Shown in pieces: positions 43,123 to 52,655 of a stretch of 64,000 bases of DNA (position 1 is its first letter; each line of letters opens with the position of its first letter). The stretch comes from JBDWFY01 sp039976075. Lineage in GTDB: Bacteria; Pseudomonadota; Alphaproteobacteria; Rhizobiales; Stappiaceae. Below the pieces are notes generated by a model. It was not told where the DNA came from and did not search any database. It saw nothing but the letters and a program-made list of their open reading frames with translations. A program made the translations under genes and the position numbers. The stretch spans positions 186,001 to 250,000 of the forward strand of contig JBDWFY010000018.1 of NCBI GenBank assembly GCA_039976075.1, written 5' to 3'.

Positions 43123-43982
43123 GACGTTTAATCGACACGCACCAGCATCTCTGGGATACGGCGAAAACAGATTATCCCTGGATAACGAAAGAACTTGATG
43201 CCATTCGGCGTCGGTTCGACACCGATGACCTCACCGCAGTGACCGGCCCGGCTGGCGTAACCGGTACCATCCTGGTCCAAACGCGGAGCAGTTTCGAGGA
43301 ATCGCAGGAGTTCCTTGATATCGCGGATGATACGGCTTTGATCCTCGGTGTTGTCGCCTGGGTAGACCTGACCTCGCCTGATGTTTCCGAACACATCACT
43401 AACCTGAAAGCAGGGAAAGGTGGGGCTTATCTCGTTGGCATCCGTCACCAGGTCCACGATGAAGAAGATGAAAACTGGCTTCTACGCGAGGACGTACGCC
43501 GCGGACTCGCTGCTGTACATGGCCACGGACTTGCCTACGACCTCCTGTTGCGCCCGCGTGAGCTGCCAGCAGCCATTCGCGCCGTACAAGAACTTCCAGA
43601 GATGCACTGGGTGCTGGACCACATAGCGAAACCTGAAATCGCGAGCGGTGGATGGGAGCCCTGGGCGGGCCTCATCAAAAACCTGGCCGATGCGTCACCC
43701 ACTTGCTGGGTCAAGTTATCAGGCATGGCAACCGAAGCGGATTGGAATGCCTGGACCTTTGACGACCTGAAACCCTACGCGCACCACATCATCGAATCCT
43801 TTGGGCCTGAACGCTGCATGCTCGGTTCTGACTGGCCTGTCAGCCTGCTGGCAGCGCCCTACCAGAGGGTTATGGACACGGCGCAGGAATTGATCGCACA
43901 CCTTCCCGCAGAGCGGCAGGCGGACATTGCTGTCCGAAATGCAATCGCGGCTTATCGGTTGGAACCCGATGCTGCGACCTGA
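43119..43982 (+). CDS. Amidohydrolase_2-family sugar lactonase (L-fuconolactonase-like)
   Basis: A 287-residue COG3618/amidohydrolase-2 protein. The metal motif RRLIDTHQHLWD opens the protein; conserved segments include VDLTSPDV, KAGKGGAYLVGIRHQVHDEEDENWLLREDVRRGL, WVLDHIAKPEI and ERCMLGSDWPVSLLAAPYQRVMD. Members of this group hydrolyse L-fucono-1,5-lactone and related sugar lactones. The gene overlaps the ABC ATPase gene by 4 bp. With an L-fucose-dehydrogenase-like reductase in the same cluster, lactone hydrolysis is the likely role. Confidence 0.88.
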
Positions 43983-44129
43983 CGGTGTGACGCCCGATGC
44001 GCAGACAGTCGTTTGTCCCGTATTGCAAGGCGTAGTGGAACGGATAGCAGTAAATCTTGCACGAATGAGGCAGTACGGAACCCTGCCGCGATTGCAAGAA
44101 CGTCAGGAGACAAATGTGGAGAGTGTGAC

Positions 44130-45305
44130 ATGAAGGAAACTTGGCGATGGTATGGGCCGAAGGATCCCATCACTCTCGATGCGATCTGTGAAACGGGTGC
44201 ACAGGGCATCGTGACGTCGCTCTACCATGTACATCCTGATACCGCCTGGGATGAGAAAGAAGTTCAGCAACTGAAATCGGACATCGTGGACGCGGGACTA
44301 AGCTGGGATGTCGTTGAAAGTATCCCGGTGCCAAATTCTGTAAAACTCGGGAACGTCGATTGGCAAACCGGTGTGGACACGTTCTGTGCATCCCTCAGAT
44401 CCGTCGCGGCGGCGGGCATAGGCACTGTTTGCTACAATTTCATGCCAACCTTCGACTGGACACGCACCCGCACCGACTGGCTGACCCGAACAGGTCGTGC
44501 AACCCGTTTTGACTATCATGATTTCGCTGCCTTCGATCTGTTTGTGTTGAATCGTCCAGGCGCTTCCGATGACTATTCTGAGGAAGAGCGCCAGAAGGCC
44601 CAAAGGGCATATGATGAAGCAACGCCGGAAGCACTGGAAGAGATCAGCCGCACCGTGCGCCTCGGGCTTCCCGGCAATCTCAACGCCACCACAAACGACG
44701 ACGTCTTGGCACAAATTGCTCTGTTTAACGGTATGAGTCATGACGATATCGCCGGAAACCTTACCGCTTTTCTGAAGGCCGTCGTCCCGGTTGCGGAAGA
44801 GCTGGGTGTAAATCTTGGAATTCACCCTGATGATCCGCCGTTTCCAGTTTTCGGTTTACCTCGGGTGGTGTCCAACGGCGAGGATCTGCAGCGAATACTC
44901 AGCGCACATGATAGCCCGCGGAACGGACTTACATTTTGCACCGGCTCCCTTGGTGCGTCATCAGCGAATGACACGCTGGACCTGTTTCAGCGGTTCGCTG
45001 ACCGAGTGAATTTCCTGCATCTTCGTAACGTGACGATCGACGGCGACAGATCCTTTTTTGAAGATGAGCACCTGAGCGGGCGGACAGATATGGTCGCGTT
45101 AACCGCTATGATTCTTCAAGAAGAACGCCGTCGAACTCACACCGGACGTTTGGATGCCGTCCTTCCCATGCGGCCGGATCATGGTCACCTGAACGCACGA
45201 GATGCGAGCATGGGATCACCGCACGGTTATTCCTATATCGGGCGTCTCAAGGGACTGGCCGAGTTGCGCGGTGTTACAGCGGCCGTGTCGCTGCAGCAGC
45301 CCTAA
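44130..45305 (+). CDS. uxuA: Mannonate dehydratase-like protein (UxuA family)
   Basis: A 391-residue UxuA-family sugar-acid dehydratase, close in length to E. coli UxuA (394). Features: WRWYGPKDPITLDAICETGAQGIVTSLYHVHPD at the N-terminus, VCYNFMPTFDWTRTRTDW, LGVNLGIHPDDPPFPVFGLPRVVSNGEDLQRIL, LTFCTGSLGA, VNFLHLRNV, DMVALTAMIL and LPMRPDHGHLNARD, including the metal-binding Cys, His and Asp residues. UxuA dehydrates D-mannonate to 2-keto-3-deoxygluconate; here the context is an aldose-to-aldonate pathway so another aldonate is possible. ATG 44130 has GGAGAG upstream. The 147 bp before it contain nothing I recognise. Confidence 0.9.
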   Translation: MKETWRWYGPKDPITLDAICETGAQGIVTSLYHVHPDTAWDEKEVQQLKSDIVDAGLSWDVVESIPVPNSVKLGNVDWQTGVDTFCASLRSVAAAGIGTVCYNFMPTFDWTRTRTDWLTRTGRATRFDYHDFAAFDLFVLNRPGASDDYSEEERQKAQRAYDEATPEALEEISRTVRLGLPGNLNATTNDDVLAQIALFNGMSHDDIAGNLTAFLKAVVPVAEELGVNLGIHPDDPPFPVFGLPRVVSNGEDLQRILSAHDSPRNGLTFCTGSLGASSANDTLDLFQRFADRVNFLHLRNVTIDGDRSFFEDEHLSGRTDMVALTAMILQEERRRTHTGRLDAVLPMRPDHGHLNARDASMGSPHGYSYIGRLKGLAELRGVTAAVSLQQP

Positions 45306-45328
45306 AGCGAAAGCAAGGAGAGCAACGC

Positions 45329-46441
45329 GTGGCGATCATCAAGCGGGCAGAACTGACAATGGTCGACCTCAAGCCGAAGGTCGAACGCACCGACGCGGTC
45401 CAGGCCTTTGTGAGCCAGGAAACACCCATCCTTCGCATAACGGATACCGACGGGGAGGCCGGAACCGGTTACAGTTATACCATTGGATCGGGTGGGCCGG
45501 CGATTATCAGCCTCTTGCGGGAGACGTTGTTACCGCGTTTGATGGGACGAGAGGCAGAAGAAATCGGTGGTATATGGCGAGATCTTTTATTCTCCACGCA
45601 CGCAACCTCTGTGGGTGCGATCACGTCGTTGGCGCTTGCCTGCATCGATACAGCTCTGTGGGATTTGCGTTGTCGCCGTGCCGGTGTGCCACTCTGGCGC
45701 CTGGCAGGGGGTGTTAAGCAGTCGGTCCCTTTGTACACCACAGAAGGGGGATGGTTGCAGCTTCCGCAGGAGGCACTGGTTGCCGATGCGATTGCGATGA
45801 AAGATGCCGGGTTCACAGGCGCTAAAATCAAAATTGGAAAACCCACTATCGCCGAGGATCGCAGCCGACTGTCGGCAGTGAAGGATGCTGTCGGCGATGC
45901 TTTCCCCATCATGGTCGATGCAAACCAGTCCTTTGATCTTGCCGAAGCGATCCGACGTGCAGATATGCTGGCAGAACTCGGTATCCACTGGTTCGAAGAA
46001 CCAATGCGCGCGGACGATATAGGAGCGCATCAGGTACTCGCACAGCGCTCCCGCGTTCCGATTGCCGTGGGTGAAAGCATGTACAGCCTGAGCCAATTCA
46101 AGGATTACCTTGAAAAAGGCGCCTGCCAGATCGTTCAGGCAGACGTTGCGCGTGTCGGTGGGATCACGCCCTGGCTGAAGATTGCCCACATGGCCGAGGC
46201 GTTCAATATTCCTATTTGCCCGCACTTTCTTATGGAACTGCATGTTGGGCTTGTCTGCGCTGTGCCCAACGCACCAACTCTGGAGTATATTCCCCAGCTT
46301 GATGAGGTGACCCGCACACCGATGAATGTAAAGAACGGGTCAGCCATCCCCTCCGATGCGCCTGGCCTGGGCATTGATTGGGACTGGGATGCCATTGCAA
46401 GGCTTGCAGAACCTGACCATCAAGTCAGTGTTACGGCCTAG
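45329..46441 (+). CDS. Enolase-superfamily (mandelate racemase group) sugar-acid dehydratase
   Basis: A 370-residue MR/MLE-type enzyme. The catalytic KxK is in FTGAKIKIGK (about residue 170), the metal ligands are the Asp of IMVDANQSFDL, the Glu of HWFEEPMRADD and the Glu of PIAVGESMYSL, and the catalytic His lies in IPICPHFLMELHVGLV. This is the layout of acid-sugar dehydratases (talarate/galactarate, fuconate-type, and others). The GTG start has AAGGAG upstream. A second dehydratase directly after UxuA suggests two substrates or two epimers handled by the cluster. Confidence 0.9.
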   Translation: MAIIKRAELTMVDLKPKVERTDAVQAFVSQETPILRITDTDGEAGTGYSYTIGSGGPAIISLLRETLLPRLMGREAEEIGGIWRDLLFSTHATSVGAITSLALACIDTALWDLRCRRAGVPLWRLAGGVKQSVPLYTTEGGWLQLPQEALVADAIAMKDAGFTGAKIKIGKPTIAEDRSRLSAVKDAVGDAFPIMVDANQSFDLAEAIRRADMLAELGIHWFEEPMRADDIGAHQVLAQRSRVPIAVGESMYSLSQFKDYLEKGACQIVQADVARVGGITPWLKIAHMAEAFNIPICPHFLMELHVGLVCAVPNAPTLEYIPQLDEVTRTPMNVKNGSAIPSDAPGLGIDWDWDAIARLAEPDHQVSVTA

Positions 46442-46489
46442 GCGCAGCAGATGGACCGCGTAGATCGTCACCAAAAAGAGGGGGTGAAA

Positions 46490-46819
46490 ATGCAGCGTAT
46501 CGGAATGATGATTGGTATTCGACCCGAAAAAATCGAGGAATATAAGCGGCTACATGCCGACGTCTGGCCAAGCGTTCTTGCGCAGATTGCTAACAGCAAC
46601 ATCCGCAATTACTCGATTTTTCTGCAGGAACCGGAAAACCTCCTGTTTGGTTACTTTGAGTACCATGGCGATGACTTTTCGGCCGATATGGCGCAAATGG
46701 CGCAAGACCCGGAAACCCGTAGATGGTGGGAACTGACCGACCCCTGCCAGGAACCGCTGGCGTCGCGCGCGAATGGAGAGCAGTGGTCCTTCATGGAAGA
46801 AGCCTTTCACTGCGACTGA
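46490..46819 (+). CDS. L-rhamnose mutarotase family protein (RhaM/YiiL-like)
   Basis: A 109-residue ferredoxin-like-fold mutarotase: MQRIGMMIGIRPEKIEEYKRLHADVWPSVL, NIRNYSIFLQEPENLLFGYFEYHGDDF and DPETRRWWELTDPCQEPL align with RhaM, with the His of LHADVW and the RWW motif in place. These proteins interconvert anomers of 6-deoxysugars such as L-rhamnose and L-fucose. The ATG at 46490 follows GAGGGGGTGAAA. As last gene of the importer/dehydrogenase/lactonase/dehydratase cluster, it supports a 6-deoxyhexose substrate. Confidence 0.9.
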   Translation: MQRIGMMIGIRPEKIEEYKRLHADVWPSVLAQIANSNIRNYSIFLQEPENLLFGYFEYHGDDFSADMAQMAQDPETRRWWELTDPCQEPLASRANGEQWSFMEEAFHCD

Positions 46820-47263
46820 ATGTGAGATCAGGCCTCTTGGCGCACACAAGCAGGAAGAGCAACACAACCCTGATCGTCAAAGGTCGGTGTTGCGGTACCA
46901 GCAATGCCGCGCGCATTTCCGCGTCTACTTTATCACGCTGAGCTCTGTCTTAAATATTCAGGAATATCCGCTTGTCGGACAAGGAACTCGTCATGACTTC
47001 GTTGCTGCGAAAGTCGTCGTCACGCCCAACACCGTCATTCTTGTCGGCGTGATATAGATGAGGATGACGATCGCTCTCGTGTCCCTACTACGCGCATCAG
47101 CGCACAAAATGCTCTCTGCTGAAAAACTGCCCCATGCCCGACATCGCTGCAAAGAGCTGATACAGCCAAAATTTTCGTATTTTATGGAGAAATGCTGAAT
47201 ACCGTGACTGAACGACACAACATCTTTCAAGGGTAACCGAATTAGCCAACTCATTGAAAGAAA
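46820..47263. other. Intergenic region, no gene seen
   Basis: 444 bp between the mutarotase gene and tRNA-Arg. The plus strand has a short open stretch near 46970-47057 ending in a hydrophobic KVVVTPNTVILVGVI, possibly a gene remnant, but no start or family can be supported. This is where accessory sequence gives way to core genes. Confidence 0.4.
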
Positions 47264-47340
47264 TGGCGCGCCGGAGAGGAGTCGAACCCCTGACCCCCAG
47301 ATTCGTAGTCTGGTGCTCTATCCAGCTGAGCTACCGGCGC
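47264..47340 (-). tRNA. tRNA-Arg (ACG)
   Basis: A full cloverleaf on the minus strand: acceptor GCGCCGG/CCGGCGC, D-arm with AGCTCAGCTGGATAGAGC, anticodon stem CCAGA/TCTGG with loop CTACGAA giving anticodon ACG, and T-arm with GGTTCGACTCC. The 3' CCA is encoded (47266-47264). Confidence 0.97.
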
Positions 47341-47487
47341 TAGTCTGATCAGGCAATAATCAACAAAGGTCTGAAGATCAACCCTGTCCTGAACAGGGCG
47401 CAATCTCTAATCGCTTCTGAGGGGAATGGCAAGTCCTAAAAATGGAATTTGTGTCCGAACGAGAAGGGTACATCAGACCTGATACGG

Positions 47488-49065
47488 CTAAATGTTTTTG
47501 CGGCTCATTTCTTTTGCCAATCCCGGGCTGATCGCTTCCTTGCGCGCTGCCGATATATCGACCGGACGGTCCGGTAAGGAAATCTCAAAGGCAGCGCCGC
47601 AATCGGTATTCACCAGCGAAATGCGGCCGCCATGGGCGTGAATGAGTTCTGAGGCAATTGCCAATCCCAGACCCGTTCCGCCCGCCTTCACTGACCCCTG
47701 GAAGGCTCGAAACAGCTTGTCTTTGGCCGCTGCGGGAACACCCGGCCCTGTATCGTTTATTCGGATTACAGCGACCCCGCCGGTTCGCGCCGCTTCGACC
47801 GTCAGGCGTTTGACCACCGATGGTTCGCGATCCGACTCCATCGCCTGCACGGAGTTTCGGCAGAGATTGACAAGCACGCGGAACAGATGTTCCGGATCGG
47901 CATCCACTTCCGTCTGCGCAGCAACCGCATTATTCCACTCAATGTCTGCGTGCGTATCCAGCGACAGAACCTCGCCTACTTCGCGCACCAATGTCTGCAG
48001 ATCGATCAAACGGCGATTGGGGGGTGCTTCCTGCGCTTTTCCATAAGCCAGAACCGCGCTGGTGTAACCAACGGCGCGGTCAAGCGCAGCGATAATTTTA
48101 GGCGCAAGCCTCTGAACAGTTGGATCAGGCAAGCCCTCGAGCCGCTCAAGAAACAATTGCGCTGATGCCAGAAGGTTTCGCAGATCATGATTGATCTTGG
48201 AAACAGCCAGTCCCAGATCGGCCAACCTGCGTTGCTGATGCAAGGTTGAGGACAGGCGTCGCTGCATATCCGCCAGGCGGATTTCAGCCATACCCAATTC
48301 ATCCTTGCGATTGGAAGGTTTGATGATTCTTCCTGCATCCTCAGGATCTTCGGCAAAATGCGCCATACTGGCTGTCAGCCGCTGCAGAGGCCGCACGAAT
48401 AACCAGCGAAGACTGAAATAAACAAGCGTTGCTGTGATGATCGAAATGATGAGAGACAGGGCCAGAATGCGAACGGAAAAACCAAGCATGGCCGTTCTGA
48501 GTTCAGCATCGGGCAGGACGACCTCTACCCTTCCGGTGGTCAGCATCCCGGCGGGACCAACCAGCCGAATGATACGGTTACCACCAAACACCAGCGTGTC
48601 GAACGATTGCAGAATCGACGTCATCGGTGATCTGTCAGACATATCGATCACCAGATCAACGGGCGGTGGCATCTCGCTCATGGCGATCAGCTGTCGCCTT
48701 TTATTCACGGTCAGCGCAATAGCAATGGCGCCGGTGGACGTCAGAAGCTGAGTTTGCAGATGATCAGAAATAACATGGGTTTCGTTCAGCACGGTGGCTG
48801 CAACGCCGGACTCCGTCAGCTTGTCCTGCATCCAGGTATTTTGAAAGTTGGCAATCGAAGGAACGTAAATCGCCACTTCGCTCAGCATCACAAAAACGAT
48901 CGTCAGGATGAGTAGCTTGGACGAGAGCCCGACAAATCCACCCCGAACAGCACTGTTGTCCTCCCCGCCGGGGGGTTCTTCACTCGGCGTGGCATTCTCA
49001 GCCGTTCCGGCGACCGTCACGGTACGTCTATCTCCTGGATCAAAGCGCTTGTCCGCTTCTTCCAT
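47488..49065 (-). CDS. Membrane sensor histidine kinase
   Basis: A 525-residue inner-membrane sensor kinase. A polar cytoplasmic N-terminus (1-48) is followed by a transmembrane helix (about 49-70), a periplasmic sensor region of ~125 residues, a second helix (about 198-220), a HAMP segment (RPLQRLTASMAHFAEDPE), the phosphoacceptor region INHDLRNLLASAQLFLERL with the His, and an HATPase domain with VNLCRNSVQAM (N box), INDTGPGVPAA (G1) and GGTGLGLAIASEL (G2). No response regulator is adjacent, so it is an orphan. The ATG at 49065 has GGGAGAG upstream. The stimulus is unknown. Confidence 0.92.
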   Translation of the reverse strand: MEEADKRFDPGDRRTVTVAGTAENATPSEEPPGGEDNSAVRGGFVGLSSKLLILTIVFVMLSEVAIYVPSIANFQNTWMQDKLTESGVAATVLNETHVISDHLQTQLLTSTGAIAIALTVNKRRQLIAMSEMPPPVDLVIDMSDRSPMTSILQSFDTLVFGGNRIIRLVGPAGMLTTGRVEVVLPDAELRTAMLGFSVRILALSLIISIITATLVYFSLRWLFVRPLQRLTASMAHFAEDPEDAGRIIKPSNRKDELGMAEIRLADMQRRLSSTLHQQRRLADLGLAVSKINHDLRNLLASAQLFLERLEGLPDPTVQRLAPKIIAALDRAVGYTSAVLAYGKAQEAPPNRRLIDLQTLVREVGEVLSLDTHADIEWNNAVAAQTEVDADPEHLFRVLVNLCRNSVQAMESDREPSVVKRLTVEAARTGGVAVIRINDTGPGVPAAAKDKLFRAFQGSVKAGGTGLGLAIASELIHAHGGRISLVNTDCGAAFEISLPDRPVDISAARKEAISPGLAKEMSRKNI

Positions 49066-49269
49066 CGTCGCTCTCCCGCAGCATCGCTGATCCGACGCAA
49101 CTTCCTACAACATAATAGATAAATCGGCGCAGTGCATCTTTCAACGATTACTGCTGATTTGCCTTAACTCATCCGGTCGCGTGTATTTGCAACCACCTGA
49201 GGCCAATAGGGCCTAAAGGATCAGTGAGCAGGATAGACTGTTTGATCTTGTAGAGAGTGCGTGCACCTG

Positions 49270-50694
49270 TCAGCCGAACCGGCGAAGAAATCGAATGACG
49301 GCTCTGACAAGCGGATTCTTAGTGCTGTCTGAATAATTTGACACGGCGACCCGCCTGGAAATTTCGGAATAGGTGGGATACGGCGCAACAAAGCCTGTCA
49401 TCGCGCGGATTTTCATTTTTTGCGAAATTGCGAGGGACCACATACTGATGAGTTCGCCTGCGTTATGTCCAACGATATCAGCGCCTAAAATCCGTCCGTT
49501 TTTTGCCAGAACGACCTTGATCATCCCCTTGGTTTGACGGTCTGCCTGCGCGCGGTCATTTTCAGCAAATGACCAGGTCAGACTTTTGACAGTACCATGC
49601 CGTTTACGCGCGTCCTCTTCGGTCAGCCCGCAATGGGCCAGTTCCGGGGTGGTGTAAGTGACCCATGGCAACAGATCCCTATTTTCACTGATCGGAAGAC
49701 GAAACAATATGCTGCGGAGCACCAGCCCGGCTTGATAACCCGCCCAATGGGTAAATTGCGGTCCCCCTGCGACATCACCCACGGCATATACACGCCGATT
49801 GGTGGTGCGCAATCCCTTGTCGGTCTCAATGCCTTTGCCGGTAAAGGAAACTCCGGCAGCTTCCAGTCCCAGTCCATCGACGTTAACAGAGCGCCCGGCG
49901 GCTACCAGTAAATGACTGCCGGTGACGGTCTGCTCTCCCTGATCGCCCTTCATGTGCACAACAATGCCGGACTCGTTCTTCTCCAGCGACGAGACGGGCG
50001 CCCCTTCAATAATTTCGACACCATCATCGCGAATTTGATCGATGACGATCTTCGCCATCTCGGGATCGTCCCGACCCAGTACTTTAAACGCCTCGATGAG
50101 AGTGACTTTTGCCCCCAATCGCACATGCGCCTGCGCCAGCTCCATGCCAATCGGACCGCCCCCAATTATGATCAGGTGATCCAGTTTCTCTTCGTTTGCG
50201 AAGATCGTCTCATTGGTGAAAAACGGTACGTCACTCAAGCCATCAATCGGAAGAATCGCGGGTGCGGAGCCTGTCGCAATCACAAAGCGTCGCGCTTTGA
50301 TCTCATAATCGCCAGCGCTAACGGTATCCCTGTCGGTGAAGCGTCCTGCCGCCTGAATCACCTTCACGCCGAGCGATTCAAACCGCTCAACGGAATCATG
50401 TGGCGCGATCTGCGCAATCACGTCATGAACGTGGTCATGCACCTTTTTGTAGTCGATGTCTGCGGCGCCAGAGGTTATCCCAAAATCAGCACCATCCTGC
50501 ATTGCATGAGCATGTTTTGCCGCTGAAATCAGTGCTTTGGACGGTACACAGCCATAGTTCAGGCAGTCACCTCCCATTTTGCCCTTTTCGATCAGGACGA
50601 CATCCACGCCGAACGACGATGCCGCCGCCGCAACCGTCAATCCGCCGGACCCGGCCCCAATCACACAGATATCCGGTGTGAGTATTTTACTCAT
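49270..50694 (-). CDS. FAD-dependent pyridine nucleotide-disulfide oxidoreductase
   Basis: A 474-residue flavoprotein of the lipoamide dehydrogenase/mercuric reductase class: FAD motif VIGAGSGGLTVAAAAS, redox disulfide GGDCLNYGCVPSK, NAD(P) motif IIIGGGPIGMELAQAHVRLG, and the second FAD motif RVYAVGDVAGG. The C-terminal catalytic motif, usually HPTxxE, reads YPTYSE here, so the His-Glu acid-base pair lacks its His; the protein may not be a classical dithiol reductase. It lies 89 bp downstream of the TVP38 gene on the same strand; fused TVP38-oxidoreductase proteins exist in other bacteria, so the two probably work together. Confidence 0.9.
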   Translation of the reverse strand: MSKILTPDICVIGAGSGGLTVAAAASSFGVDVVLIEKGKMGGDCLNYGCVPSKALISAAKHAHAMQDGADFGITSGAADIDYKKVHDHVHDVIAQIAPHDSVERFESLGVKVIQAAGRFTDRDTVSAGDYEIKARRFVIATGSAPAILPIDGLSDVPFFTNETIFANEEKLDHLIIIGGGPIGMELAQAHVRLGAKVTLIEAFKVLGRDDPEMAKIVIDQIRDDGVEIIEGAPVSSLEKNESGIVVHMKGDQGEQTVTGSHLLVAAGRSVNVDGLGLEAAGVSFTGKGIETDKGLRTTNRRVYAVGDVAGGPQFTHWAGYQAGLVLRSILFRLPISENRDLLPWVTYTTPELAHCGLTEEDARKRHGTVKSLTWSFAENDRAQADRQTKGMIKVVLAKNGRILGADIVGHNAGELISMWSLAISQKMKIRAMTGFVAPYPTYSEISRRVAVSNYSDSTKNPLVRAVIRFLRRFG

Positions 50695-50783
50695 GGAAAC
50701 CCTTTCTCACTGAAGAACGCCTGAATACCGGGACAGAGATTAATAGATGATCGGAACCACAGCGATAGCGGAGAATTATCGCT

Positions 50784-51581
50784 CTACTGACCAGACGTTT
50801 TTCGCAGGCGCAGCTTTTTGATCACAACAGGAATGATGGAGAGAATACCCAGCCCGGCAAATGCCGCGAGTAGCTCCGGTGTTATGAGAGCACCAATATC
50901 CACCTCACACGTTCCGGCGCTGCCACAACCTGGATTGGCTTTTTCCTGTGCTTCAATGACACTGTCGAGGCCCGCACCGATGAAGGAAAAAGCAAACGTT
51001 CCAGGCAGTATTCCAATGAATGTGGCAATCGAATAGGTCCTCAAGCGGACGTCGAACAAAGCCGGAGCAATGTTGACCAGCCAAAACGGGAACACCGGAG
51101 TCAATCGCAGGAACAGAAGATAGTGAAAGGCGTTTTCTTTGAACCCGTCTGCAAGACGGTTAATCGCCGGACCCGCCTTCGCCCTGAGCGACTCGCCAAA
51201 GGATGTCTTGGCCGCCAGAAATATGATTGACGCTCCCGCTGTAGCCGCCAGTGCTGTTACAACACCCCCAAGCGCCCATCCGAACATGAAACCACCGGCT
51301 ATCGTAATAAAAGAAGCACCGGGAAACGAAAGCGAAACTGCAGATATATATATTGCCATATATGCAATCAAAGCGAGAAAAATATTATCGCTCACAAATG
51401 CCGACAGATCCATTCTATTGCGGATGAGAGACGACAGGGACAATTGCTCATACCAACCTTGCCAAAACCCAAGTCCCATCACCAGTCCGATGACAATTAT
51501 CGGCAGCCATCGCCGTAAAATCACCCCCGGCGCATCCGTTTTGGATCCTGTCTCGGTCATTATCGTTTCTTCAATTTCCAT
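50784..51581 (-). CDS. TVP38/TMEM64 (DedA-like) membrane protein
   Basis: A 265-residue inner-membrane protein of the VTT/SNARE-associated family with about six hydrophobic segments. The family motif is seen as SFPGASFITIAGGFMFGWALGGVVTALAATAGASIIFLAAKTSFG and FHYLLFLRLTPVFPFWLVNIAPALFDVRLRTYSIATFIGILPGTFAFSFIGAGL. Related proteins act in lipid scrambling or transport. A Cys-containing segment (NPGCGSAGTCEV) near residue 220 could interact with the disulfide oxidoreductase encoded next. The start at 51581 has GGTGAA; ATG 51560 is an alternative. Confidence 0.9.
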   Translation of the reverse strand: MEIEETIMTETGSKTDAPGVILRRWLPIIVIGLVMGLGFWQGWYEQLSLSSLIRNRMDLSAFVSDNIFLALIAYMAIYISAVSLSFPGASFITIAGGFMFGWALGGVVTALAATAGASIIFLAAKTSFGESLRAKAGPAINRLADGFKENAFHYLLFLRLTPVFPFWLVNIAPALFDVRLRTYSIATFIGILPGTFAFSFIGAGLDSVIEAQEKANPGCGSAGTCEVDIGALITPELLAAFAGLGILSIIPVVIKKLRLRKTSGQ

Positions 51582-52043
51582 TTCACCAAAGTCACACTTG
51601 CTCGGCTGTTCGATCTATCCTGCTGCCAATAAGATTAATAAATGCGAATTGGTGCAGGAACGAAAGTGTATATAAGAGCAGTTGAAGGAAAATCGGACCA
51701 ACTCAACCACAATTGATTGAATAGCCAAGGTGGTTTCACCTCGTCGTGATCAGCCATACTACCCTGGTAACTTTTGTGATCGCCCAGGGTTCAGTATCCG
51801 GAGTTTTGCGCTCCGACCGCCATGGGGAATCGGATTGATCCCATCCTGTCATCAAATATGTGCCGAATTGCACCAATCGCGTTGACTTGGCTCCTCGCCA
51901 CTCGTATAAGCGCGCACAACTGGGTAATGATGCTTTTCCGACCCGGACCCCATTGTGGTGCCGACAAAATGGTTCAGCAAGCACATCCTCAACGGTAATT
52001 TCTAATAAACTTAAGGGCCGCGTGCTTGCGCGGTGAAAGAATA
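51582..52043. other. Intergenic region upstream of rpmH
   Basis: 462 bp between divergent TVP38 and rpmH genes. A 7-bp inverted repeat ACCCTGG/CCAGGGT at 51761-51767 and 51784-51790 is visible. The minus strand is open over 51736-52116 but this overlaps rpmH and has no recognisable domain. No clear DnaA boxes or RNA gene seen. Confidence 0.4.
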
Positions 52044-52178
52044 ATGAAGCGTACTTTTCAGCCAAGCCGTCTTGTGCGCAAGCGCCGCCACGGTTTCCGC
52101 GCTCGCATGGCAACAAAAAACGGTCGTCAGATTATCGCTCGTCGGCGTGCTCGTGGCCGCAAACGTTTGTCGGCCTGA
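52044..52178 (+). CDS. rpmH: 50S ribosomal protein L34
   Basis: A 44-residue basic protein beginning MKRTFQPSRLVRKRRHGFRA and ending GRKRLSA, the universal L34 sequence. It is followed by rnpA and yidC, the conserved bacterial order. Too short for usual length cut-offs. Confidence 0.98.
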   Translation: MKRTFQPSRLVRKRRHGFRARMATKNGRQIIARRRARGRKRLSA

Positions 52179-52269
52179 TATCACCTCACGCCGGACCTAC
52201 GGTTTGTTGCCGGATTGATCCGTAACAATACTGCGTACCGGCAAATAGAGACAACGGCTGTTGCCTCCA

Positions 52270-52647
52270 ATGATGCGACTGAAAAAGCGCTCTGAGTTTC
52301 TCGCTGTGGCCAAAGGTGTTCGCTCTGCCCGGCGTGGATTTGTGCTGCAGGCCGCAACGGTTGGCGAACAGTCATTTCCTCCAAGAATAGGCTATACGGT
52401 TACGAAGAAAACCGGTAATTCTCCGGAGCGAAATCGTATTCGGCGTCGATTGAAGGCTGCTTGGAGCGATGCTGCCCCCCTTGCAGCCAGCAGTGGCTGC
52501 GACTACGTGCTGATTGGTCGACGGGCTGCATTGCACATCTCTTTTGATGATCTCGTGAGAGATCTGACTGGAGCACTGAGCAAGCTTAAAAACCAACAGC
52601 AGACGGACTACAAGAAAAAGCGCAGAACGCCACCAAACAAAGGGTGA
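52270..52647 (+). CDS. rnpA: Ribonuclease P protein component
   Basis: A 125-residue RnpA, which helps the RNase P RNA cut the 5' leader from tRNA precursors. The core is MRLKKRSEFLAVAKGVRSARRGFVLQA, RIGYTVTKKTGNSPERNRIRRRLKAAW with the conserved RNR basic helix, and DYVLIGRRAAL. The start is either of two adjacent ATGs (52270, 52273); the TTG further upstream is less likely. The C-terminal tail is Lys/Gln-rich. It lies between rpmH and yidC. Confidence 0.96.
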   Translation: MMRLKKRSEFLAVAKGVRSARRGFVLQAATVGEQSFPPRIGYTVTKKTGNSPERNRIRRRLKAAWSDAAPLAASSGCDYVLIGRRAALHISFDDLVRDLTGALSKLKNQQQTDYKKKRRTPPNKG

Positions 52648-52655
52648 AGTCTTCG

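Noticed and set aside
51736..52116. Minus-strand open frame upstream of rpmH
   Set aside because: It overlaps rpmH antisense, lacks a known domain and shows no start signal.
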